Assembly (NCBI GenBank): GCA_022837595.1
Contig: JALHFX010000087.1
Span: 1-11,985 of the forward strand
Direction: 5' to 3'
Length of the DNA stretch: 11,985 nucleotides
Source: Propionibacterium sp.
GTDB taxonomy: Bacteria > Actinomycetota > Actinomycetes > Propionibacteriales > Propionibacteriaceae
Shown: positions 1 to 6,384 of the stretch, piece by piece
Position numbering within the stretch: the first letter of the stretch is position 1
Layout: the number at the start of each line of letters is the position of its first letter
Program-made: the position numbers and the translations under genes
The notes under the pieces: model-generated
The model's input: the letters and a program-made list of their open reading frames with translations, nothing else
Databases searched by the model: none
Told to the model about the DNA's origin: nothing

Positions 1-1454
1 GAGTCCGAACTCGCCATGGCCGCGCTCCTCCGATCCGCGAGCGTCGGCGTCTTCGAGCCAACCGACGCCGAGATCGCCCGCCAGATGGACCGCGCCGACA
101 CCTGGCGGACCTGCCCCGCCACCCGGGAGCGGATCGTCCACATCAATCAGCTCGCCCAAGACTTCTACGCCAGCAGACTGCCTGGCTCGTGGGCACAGAC
201 CTATCTGATGGAACGGTTCGGAGCCGATCTCACCGGACACCCGCTCGTCCAACCCGGACACGCACCGGCGGGATGGACCAGCCTCGTTCACCACCTGCGT
301 CGGCTCGGAGTCAGCGACACCGAAATGATCGCCGCCGGAGTCGCCCGCGCAGCTTGCACTGGACGACTCATCGACCAGTTCCGCGACCGAGTCGTCTTCC
401 CCATAACCAACCAGCATGGCGAGATCCTCGGATTCGTCGGCCGCCGCAATCCCGACGCTCCTGACGACGGCAGCGCCGGGCCCAAGTATCTCAACACCGG
501 TGAAACCCCGCTCTTTCACAAGGGAGACCAGTTCTACGGAACACCCCGACCCAGCACCATTCCCGTCATCGTCGAAGGCCCCATGGACGCGATTGCGGTC
601 ACCCTCGGCGGCGGCGCCCGTTACACCGGGCTCGCACCCCTCGGCACATCTCTCACCGCCCAACAAGCAGCCCTCCTGCACGGCCAATCCGATGTGGTGA
701 TCGCCACCGACGCCGACCTCGCCGGCCACGTCGCCGCCGAACGCGACTACTGGCAGCTCACACCACGCGGCATCGACCCCCGCCGCGCCGTATTCCCAGA
801 AGGAACTGACCCAGCCGACTTACTCACTCGCCACGGGCCCAGCCAAGTCGCGGCAACCCTCGACACAGCCGAGCCGATGGCCCACACCATGATTGATGAG
901 AGGCTCGCCATCCTGACCGAATGGGAAGCCATCGACCAAGCCGCACAGATCATTGCCGCCCGGCCTCCAAACTCGTGGGACGCCGACAGTCAGCAGATCT
1001 CCGAACGACTCAGCGTGCCGTTCAGCACGGTACGAGAAGCGCTCGCCCGCCACGCCGGAACACCGATCCGCGCGCCGCAGCCGCCCAAACCCTGTTCAAC
1101 ACCGCCAGCGTGCGTCGCCGACTCGAAGCCGCAAACCGCAACAACCGGTGGGCCGAAGCTGCCAACAATGCGGACCCACGACTCACCAGCCAACCTGACT
1201 GGCCAGCGCTCGCCAGAACAATTCAGCAGATCCACGAAGCCGGCTACGACGCAGAGAAAGCAGTCTCGCTGCTCGCCCGCCCGAACCAGGCCAGCACGCG
1301 ACCAGCAGCGGACCTACGCGCTCGTCTTGTCTCCAACCTGCACCTGGCCGAACAATGCGTAGAGCGGACGGGCCCACTGATCGACGAGCATCATCCGCGT
1401 CCTAGGGCTGCTTCCCGGCACCGCCAGCCCAAGCCGATCGTGCCCACAAGATGA
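1..1454 (+). pseudogene. Toprim-domain (DnaG-like primase) protein of a mobile element, 5'-truncated by the window and frameshifted
   Basis: The frame is open from base 1, so the true start probably lies outside the window; the ATG at 16 is only the first internal Met. The region after residue 50 resembles the DnaG catalytic core (SWAQTYLMERFG, then VVFPITNQHGEILGFVGRR and GPKYLNTGETPLFHKG). The Toprim signature follows: IVEGPMDA with Glu187 and ATDADLAG with Asp232/Asp234 (counted from the ATG at 16), the metal-binding acids of Toprim enzymes. No helicase domain is visible. Near 1058-1066 the coding frame moves: upstream it ends REALARHAG, and the continuation, TDPRAAAAQTLFNTASV, lies in the third frame and runs to a TGA at 1452-1454. 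One missing A in the GGAACA stretch would restore a single frame. Proteins like this are common on actinobacterial plasmids and integrative elements; a role in element replication or transfer is inference. The gene is broken or carries a sequencing error. Confidence 0.72.
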
Positions 1455-1817
1455 TGCCAAGCATGCGGATTTCAATTTTGCGGAAGCGACAATCGGACCT
1501 CCTGGCACCGACGAAATGAGTCGACGACATGGGTTGCCGCTGCGCGGGTGAACGCTCAGATCGTGCTGCCCATAGTTGATGGCGCCGAAGCGCCCCCCAA
1601 TCCGAGGCTGACGGATGAAGGCGAAGGACAACCGGACCGACAACCGCGTAGTCAAGCAACCTTCGCATCACTCAAGCGGGTCCAGCCCTGCCACTCAGCG
1701 AACTCTTCAGGGCTCCCGCTCGGTCACCACGATCAGCGGCCACAATCATGGCTCTTCCTATGCTGTTCGCCGATGAAAACGAATGCTAGCGGGACAGGCA
1801 AACTGCAGCACAACACG

Positions 1818-1831
1818 GCCTATCGCCTATC
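1818..1831. repeat. Two tandem copies of a 7-base unit, GCCTATC
   Basis: GCCTATC occurs at 1818-1824 and again at 1825-1831, about 130 bases before the HTH gene. It could be half of a regulator-binding site or simply a slippage duplication. Nothing else supports a function. Confidence 0.3.
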
Positions 1832-1946
1832 GCTGCCGCTAAGATCGGCTTGAAGAACCTTGGAAGCATAGGCCCTGCGCAAGCAAGGCCAGGTGCTCCG
1901 CGTGGCAAGATTGACCACCGCTGCGGGCGAGAACGTGAACCATGTC

Positions 1947-1951
1947 AGGAG
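1947..1951 (+). promoter_or_regulatory. Ribosome binding site that selects the ATG at 1960 for the HTH gene
   Basis: AGGAG is followed by 8 bases and then ATG at 1960. The upstream in-frame ATG at 1942 has only a poor match before it and is itself just before this Shine-Dalgarno. The start at 1960 gives MAGAQDRWLSAEDI, which places the HTH at the usual distance from the N-terminus for this family. Confidence 0.6.
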
Positions 1952-1959
1952 TGGGCAGA

Positions 1960-2197
1960 ATGGCCGGAGCGCAAGATCGATGGTTATCCGCAGAAGACAT
2001 CTGTGAGTACCTCGGGGTCAGCAGGACACAGCGTACCGCTGGATCGACCGTTCCGAGATGCCCGCGCACAGGGGTCGGCCGACGGTGGAGATTTCAAGAA
2101 GGACCAAGTGGACGCCTGGATTGAGGCTGGAGGGGCGGCGGGCAGCCCTGGCAAGAACAAGAGCAAAGATCAAACTAGTGGGAGTGACACCAGGTGA
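1960..2197 (+). pseudogene. Small AlpA/excisionase-type helix-turn-helix protein, reading frame interrupted by three single-base indels
   Basis: Read piecewise, the product is a compact MerR/AlpA-like HTH protein of about 79 residues: DRWLSAEDICEYLGVSR in frame 1, DTAYRWIDRSEMPAHR in frame 3 from 2025, VGRRWR in frame 1 from 2074, and FKKDQVDAWIEAGG in frame 2 from 2093. This is the recognisable order of the family (helix 1-turn-recognition helix, then a GRxWxFKxDxVDxW wing). The breaks are one G short in AGGA near 2023-2026, one G extra in GGGG at 2071-2074, and one T extra in TTT at 2092-2094. Frame 2 ends at TGA 2195-2197, overlapping the methylase GTG by four bases, which supports this as the true end. 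Such proteins often sit at the head of restriction or defence operons in actinobacteria, and a regulatory role is inferred. It is either decayed or intact with sequencing errors. No single continuous ORF encodes it. Confidence 0.68.
2180..2184 (+). promoter_or_regulatory. Ribosome binding site of the cytosine methylase
   Basis: GGGAG lies 9 bases before the GTG at 2194 and inside the 3' end of the HTH gene. It supports GTG 2194 rather than the in-frame GTG at 2209 as the start. Confidence 0.5.
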
Positions 2198-3276
2198 CGC
2201 AGAGGCGCGTGAGCATTAGCGCCGTGGATCTGTTCTGTGGGGCTGGGGGCCTCACACACGGCCTGAGCAAAGCGGGTATCAAGGTCCGAATCGGAGTCGA
2301 CATTGATCCGGCGTGCCAGTTCCCCTACACCGCCAACAACAAAGCGCAGTTCCTTCTCCAGTCGGTCAGCGAGCTCAGCGGCGAAGACCTCAGCCAGTAC
2401 TACACCGCCGGCAGCGTGCGGCTCCTAGCTGGTTGCGCTCCCTGCCAGACATTCTCTAGCTACAACCAGAAGGCGTCAGAGGAAGACGACCGTTGGTGGC
2501 TACTGCGGGACTTCTCCCGTCTAGTAGGCGAAATACTCCCCGAGATCGTGACGATGGAGAATGTGGTCGGACTGCTTGACCATAAAGTGTTCGGCGAGTT
2601 CGAGAGCTCACTTGAGGGTCACGGCTACGAGGTCATGCATCAGCTGGTCAATTGCACCGACTACGGTATACCCCAGCATCGCACCCGTCTGGTGCTGCTG
2701 GCATCGCGCCTCGGACCGATCTCATTGCTGCCCCCGAAACACCTGAAGAAGTCCCAGACGTCCGTGTGGAGGGCCATTGGCGATATGCCCGAGCTGGAAG
2801 CCGGTGGATCTGACCCCGATGATCCTCTGCATCAGTCTTCGGCACTGTCGCCGCTGAATATGAAGCGGATGAAGGCGTCCAAGCAGGGTGGGACCTGGCG
2901 CGACTGGCCCGAGGAACTTGTTGCCGAGTGCCATCGCAAGAGGTCTGGAAAGACATATCCCGGGGTCTACGGACGGATGACGAAGCTAGATCCCGCCCCG
3001 ACTATAACGACACAGTTCTACGGGTTCGGAAACGGTCGCTTCGGTCATCCAACACAGGACCGGGCCATCTCCCTGCGAGAAGGTGCTCTGCTCCAGAGTT
3101 TCCCCCGCACATACCAATTCGTGCCTGAGGGACAGCCGGTACGAATGAAAGTCATCGGACGGCTCATCGGAAACGCCGTGCCAGTCGCCCTAGGCAAGGC
3201 CATCGGCCAGAGCATCAGCGCCCACGTCAAGGCGCACCAAGAGGGCCTGGAGCTCGGCAGGATTTCCCCCGCATGA
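2194..3276 (+). CDS. drmMII: DNA cytosine-5 methyltransferase of the DISARM locus (DrmMII-like)
   Basis: This enzyme transfers a methyl group from SAM to C5 of cytosine in a specific DNA site, here probably marking host DNA as self. All the C5-methylase motifs are present and in order: I, DLFCGAGG at residues 12-19 (SAM binding); IV, PCQ at 83-85 with the catalytic Cys84; VI, ENV at 122-124; VIII, QHRTR at 161-165; IX around RMTKLDPAPTITT; X, GNAVP at 326-330. At 360 residues it is short for the family but complete, with the target-recognition segment between about 170 and 265. It starts with GTG inside the HTH stop (GTGA overlap) and ends in an ATGA overlap with the helicase gene, so it is expressed with both. 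In the original DISARM scheme drmMII belongs to class 2, but a class 1 locus from Serratia also carries it. An orphan type II methylase is the alternative; no partner nuclease gene is adjacent. Confidence 0.9.
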   Translation: MTQRRVSISAVDLFCGAGGLTHGLSKAGIKVRIGVDIDPACQFPYTANNKAQFLLQSVSELSGEDLSQYYTAGSVRLLAGCAPCQTFSSYNQKASEEDDRWWLLRDFSRLVGEILPEIVTMENVVGLLDHKVFGEFESSLEGHGYEVMHQLVNCTDYGIPQHRTRLVLLASRLGPISLLPPKHLKKSQTSVWRAIGDMPELEAGGSDPDDPLHQSSALSPLNMKRMKASKQGGTWRDWPEELVAECHRKRSGKTYPGVYGRMTKLDPAPTITTQFYGFGNGRFGHPTQDRAISLREGALLQSFPRTYQFVPEGQPVRMKVIGRLIGNAVPVALGKAIGQSISAHVKAHQEGLELGRISPA

Positions 3277-4010
3277 CGATCGCCAACGCTTCCGCAACTC
3301 CGCTTCCCAATCGAAGTGTTCCCGAACCTGGCCAGCTTGTTGAGGTGCGCCGTCGCCAGTGGGTCGTATCCGATGCACCCAGCAGCAGTTCGCTACCAGG
3401 CAGTCGTCCTCAGCACTTGGTCACGCTCTCCTCGCTGGACGAGGACGCCCTTGGCGAAGAGTTGCAGGTCATCTGGGAGCTTGAGCCGGGAGCGCAAGTG
3501 CTGGAGAAGGCCGGCCTTCCGTCCATCACGGGCTGGGACTCCGACGAACGCCTCGAAGCCTTCGTTGATGCTGTGCGCTGGGGTGCCGTCACCAACGCCA
3601 GCCGCTCGTTCCTCCAAGCGCCGTTCCGAAGCGGCATCGCCATTGAGGACTACCAGCTCGACCCGTTGGTCCGCGCCATCGACATGGCCAGAGTCAACCT
3701 TCTCATCGCCGACGACGTGGGCCTCGGGAAGACGATTGAGGCGGGCCTCGTCATCCAGGAACTCCTCATCCGGCATCGAGCCAGGAGCGTCCTGGTCGTG
3801 TGTCCAGCCAGCCTCCAGATCAAGTGGCAGACGGAGATGCAAGAGAAGTTCGGCCTGGAGTTTCGAATCGTTGACACCGACTACGTGAAGACCGCGCCTC
3901 ATCACGTCGATGGACTGGGCGAAGGCCGGCGAGGGTCTGCGACTACTGAAGGACATCCTGCCCCCACAGATCAGCTACCCGAGGAAGTTCGACATCCTGG
4001 TGGTCGATGA
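3273..4010 (+). CDS. drmD: DISARM Snf2-type helicase DrmD, N-terminal fragment up to a frame break
   Basis: This fragment carries the first half of an SF2/Snf2 ATPase core. QLDPLVRAIDMARVNLLIADDVGLGKTIEAG contains the Q-motif region and Walker A (DVGLGKT, residues 148-154, Lys153), and VLVVCPASLQIKWQ is motif Ia. Coding similarity ends at DTDYVK (codon AAG 3888-3890). The remaining tail, to a TGA at 4008-4010, is out-of-frame sequence with no helicase resemblance. The DEAH box and all later motifs lie in the overlapping downstream fragment, so as sequenced this product would have nucleotide-binding residues but no Walker B and no motor lobe 2. The start is ATG 3273, which overlaps the methylase stop as ATGA. 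DrmD is the signature helicase of class 1 DISARM, and drmMI and drmA downstream fit that. Confidence 0.82.
   Translation: MTIANASATPLPNRSVPEPGQLVEVRRRQWVVSDAPSSSSLPGSRPQHLVTLSSLDEDALGEELQVIWELEPGAQVLEKAGLPSITGWDSDERLEAFVDAVRWGAVTNASRSFLQAPFRSGIAIEDYQLDPLVRAIDMARVNLLIADDVGLGKTIEAGLVIQELLIRHRARSVLVVCPASLQIKWQTEMQEKFGLEFRIVDTDYVKTAPHHVDGLGEGRRGSATTEGHPAPTDQLPEEVRHPGGR
3888..3894 (+). other. Deletion/frameshift junction inside drmD
   Basis: In frame 3 the protein reads DTDYVK up to 3890. From 3892 frame 1 reads PRLITSMDWAKAG. As I recall the family, these two blocks are separated by a conserved stretch of roughly 16 residues (an RxRRxRGxHxNPW-type segment ending in FPRL). Here they are separated by one base (A3891). 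The simplest reading is loss of about 50 bases, not a multiple of three. A TGA at 3886-3888 closes frame 1 just upstream, so the two parts cannot be read as one ORF. Confidence 0.6.
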
Positions 4011-6384
4011 GGCCCACAACGTCGCCCCGGCGGCGGCAGAGAAGTATGCCTTGGAGAGCCAGCGGACCCGGTTGATTCGCACCTTGACCCCGCATTTCAC
4101 ACATCACCTGTTCCTGACGGCGACGCCGCACAACGGCTACCAGTCATCCTTCACATCGCTGCTTGAACTCCTCGACGACCAACGCTTCGCCCGGTCAGTG
4201 CTCCCCGACGAGCAGCAACTCCATCGCGTCATGGTGCGCCGCCTCAAGAGCGACATCACCGACGCCGACGGCCATCCCGTATTCCCCGTCCGGAAGTTGG
4301 AGCCACTGGAGGTGGCCTACACCGACGGGGAACGTCAAGTTTACGCCCTGCTCCAGCAGTACATGGCCGACCGCTCCAAGACCGTCGGCGGCAGCAAGTA
4401 CGCCTACGGCACGGATTTCGCCCACAAACTCCTCAAGAAACGCCTGTTCTCGTCTCCGGAAGCCTTCGCCTCGACCTTGGCGAAGCACCGTGACACGCTG
4501 GCCGGGTTGCGAGCACCAAAGAGCACTGACACCTTGGACGACCGCATCCTGCGCAAGGCGATCCTGCGCACGGAAGAGGACCAGGCTGACGATTACGCCC
4601 TGGAGGAAGCTGAGCAGGAGGCAGTGGAAAAGGCCGCCGAGTTGGCACCGCCGCTGTCCAGAAAACAGCGCGACATGCTCGACCGACTCACGGTCTGGGC
4701 CGAAACATCCAGGAACAAGGCGGACTCCAAGGCCAAGGCAATACTCAAGTGGATTGAAGACCACTTGAAGGACGAGGACGACAACTGGAACGACAAGCGG
4801 GTGATCCTGTTCACCGAGTACCGGGCGACCCACGCCTGGCTCCACCAGATTCTCGCCGGGCACGGCTACGGCGGCGACCGTCTCATGTTCCTTTACGGCG
4901 GGCTCCAGCCAGACGAGCGGGAGGCGGTCAAGGCGGCCTTCCAGGCCGACCCTTCCGTCGCTCCCGTCCGCATCCTGCTGGCCACGGACGCGGCCTCAGA
5001 GGGCATTGACCTCCAGAACCACTGCAACTACCTGATCCACGTAGAGATTCCCTGGAACCCCAACGTGATGGAGCAGCGCAATGGCCGTATTGACCGTCAC
5101 GGCCAGAAACAAGGCACCGTGTCTATCTGGCACCCCGTTGGCCGAACCGACGACGGCAGCGCGCTGACCCCAGGCGAAATCGCGGGCGACCACGAATACC
5201 TCATGCGCGCCGCGTCCAAGGTCGAGTCCATCCGGCAAGACCTCGGCAGCGTCGGGCCGGTCATCGCCAAGCAGATCGAAGAGATCATGCTGGGACGTCG
5301 TACCTCGTTCAACACGGTGGCCGCCGAGGCCGCAGCCGCTCGCGCGCGCCAGTCAGTGAAGGCCGAGCGCCAGCTCAGGGAGCGCATACAGAATCTGCAT
5401 CAGCGTCTCATTGATGCCAAGGATGACTTCCATGTGTCCCCCCGCAACATGGAGCGAGCGGTCAAAGTGGCACTCGACCTGGCCGAGAAGCCGCCGCTCG
5501 TCCCAGCAGCGCTTAAGAACGCCTCTGCCGGGAGCGCCTTCGATGTGCCTCTGCTGACCGGTTCGTGGGGACGAGCTACTCATGGTCTGGAGCACCCGCA
5601 CACCAAGGATCGCCGCCCGATGACATTCGACCACGCGGTTGCCGAAGACCGCGACGATGTGGTGCTTGCTCATATGAACCATCGCCTCGTCCAGATGTGT
5701 CTTCGCCTGCTGCGCGAGGAAATCTGGTCTCTCGACGACATCAAGAAGCTGTACCGCGTCGCTGTGCGCACCGTGCCAGACGGCCTGTCCACGACACCGG
5801 TTGTGCTGGTCTGGTCTCGGCTTGTCGTTACCGGCGGCGATCACCGCCGACTGCACGAGGAACTCACGCTGTCCGGCGGTGAACTCGGCCACGACCGACT
5901 CAACAGGATCGCGCAGGTGGGGCGTCGCAACGAACTCATAGCTGCCGCCTCCAGCACTGTTCCGAGTGAGAGGCTCTTTGCCGTCCTCAAGCAGCGGTTC
6001 GAGGCGAACGAAGAAGCCATAATGGGAGCGGTGGAAGCTCGGTCAAGTGAACGTCTGAGAGAACTGGATAGGACGTTGGCCAGCCGCATGGAGACCGAGG
6101 TCGCCAACCTGAAGAGCATCTTGGATGAGTTGGAAGCAGGCATCCGCAAGGAACTCAATCCAGACCAGGCCAACGGCCAGTTGTACTTGCCGGGCATGTC
6201 TCCAGCGGAGATGAGCCAAGTGCGCAAGGACATCAGCGCCCTGGAAGCTCGACTGGCCAGGATTCCCGAGGAACGCCAAGCCGAGGAGGCGGCCATTCGA
6301 CGTCAGTACGCCGACCCCGTGGGACGCACCTTCCCCGCCGCCGTCGTCTTCCTCGTCCCACAGTCGCTCGCGGCAAGGATGTGA
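3910..6384 (+). CDS. drmD: DISARM Snf2-type helicase DrmD, C-terminal fragment
   Basis: This fragment holds the rest of the helicase: motif II DEAH at residues 33-36, motif III TATPH at 70-74, motif IV region RVILFTEYRATHAWLHQIL, motif V LLATDAASEGIDLQ, and motif VI NGRIDRHGQ at 391-399 with the arginine finger region. A long, charged, partly coiled-coil C-terminal part (about 440-800, for example KSILDELEAGIRKELN) follows, as in DrmD-like proteins. Frame 1 is genuinely coding from about 3892; the ATG at 3910 is the native internal Met of LITSMDW. No purine-rich ribosome binding site precedes that ATG, so efficient independent translation is doubtful. Together with the upstream part it would make a helicase of about 1035 residues plus the missing segment. 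The gene ends in a GTGA overlap with the adenine methylase gene. The known family role is DNA translocation or remodelling on invading DNA; activity of this split copy is uncertain. Confidence 0.85.
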   Translation: MDWAKAGEGLRLLKDILPPQISYPRKFDILVVDEAHNVAPAAAEKYALESQRTRLIRTLTPHFTHHLFLTATPHNGYQSSFTSLLELLDDQRFARSVLPDEQQLHRVMVRRLKSDITDADGHPVFPVRKLEPLEVAYTDGERQVYALLQQYMADRSKTVGGSKYAYGTDFAHKLLKKRLFSSPEAFASTLAKHRDTLAGLRAPKSTDTLDDRILRKAILRTEEDQADDYALEEAEQEAVEKAAELAPPLSRKQRDMLDRLTVWAETSRNKADSKAKAILKWIEDHLKDEDDNWNDKRVILFTEYRATHAWLHQILAGHGYGGDRLMFLYGGLQPDEREAVKAAFQADPSVAPVRILLATDAASEGIDLQNHCNYLIHVEIPWNPNVMEQRNGRIDRHGQKQGTVSIWHPVGRTDDGSALTPGEIAGDHEYLMRAASKVESIRQDLGSVGPVIAKQIEEIMLGRRTSFNTVAAEAAAARARQSVKAERQLRERIQNLHQRLIDAKDDFHVSPRNMERAVKVALDLAEKPPLVPAALKNASAGSAFDVPLLTGSWGRATHGLEHPHTKDRRPMTFDHAVAEDRDDVVLAHMNHRLVQMCLRLLREEIWSLDDIKKLYRVAVRTVPDGLSTTPVVLVWSRLVVTGGDHRRLHEELTLSGGELGHDRLNRIAQVGRRNELIAAASSTVPSERLFAVLKQRFEANEEAIMGAVEARSSERLRELDRTLASRMETEVANLKSILDELEAGIRKELNPDQANGQLYLPGMSPAEMSQVRKDISALEARLARIPEERQAEEAAIRRQYADPVGRTFPAAVVFLVPQSLAARM
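6375..6379 (+). promoter_or_regulatory. Ribosome binding site that leaves the drmMI start ambiguous
   Basis: AAGGA ends 1 base before the GTG at 6381 and 10 bases before a second in-frame GTG at 6390 (a third is at 6396). Spacing favours 6390, while the GTGA overlap with the drmD stop favours 6381. The choice changes the protein by only three to five residues. Confidence 0.4.

Larger units (their letters stand above)
1455..1959. other. Region of about 505 bases without a recognisable gene
   Basis: No ORF here on either strand has a recognisable domain, a convincing ribosome binding site and actinobacterial codon bias together. The short ORFs on both strands (for example 1548-1853 on + and 1314-1655 on -) read as low-information Arg/Ser/Pro-rich peptides. 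I see no terminator hairpin with a T run after the Toprim gene and no clear -35/-10 pair before the HTH gene, although the DISARM operon promoter should lie here. The only small-scale structure noted is a 7-base tandem duplication at 1818-1831. The base composition is more mixed than in the flanking genes, as expected for a junction between an element backbone and its cargo. Confidence 0.5.

Noticed and set aside
1314..1655. 113-residue - strand ORF reaching into the gene-free region
   Set aside because: Considered as a possible small gene or transposase remnant; the translation shows no HTH, DDE or other motif, and half of it is antisense to the Toprim gene.
1548..1853. 101-residue + strand ORF in the gene-free region
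   Set aside because: No domain, no good ribosome binding site, and irregular composition unlike the neighbouring genes.
1911..1939. TTGACC as a possible -35 box before the HTH gene
   Set aside because: At 17-base spacing the -10 position reads CGTGAA, a poor match, so the promoter cannot be placed.
3316..3888. 190-residue + strand ORF in another frame of drmD
   Set aside because: Arg/Ser/Pro-rich shadow of the helicase frame with no domain; the helicase motifs lie in the frame starting at 3273.
4195..4863. 222-residue - strand ORF opposite drmD
   Set aside because: Long antisense ORFs are normal in high-GC coding sequence; the + strand here encodes clear helicase sequence.
5353..5892. 179-residue - strand ORF
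   Set aside because: Antisense to the DrmD C-terminal part; no recognisable motif and no independent start signal.
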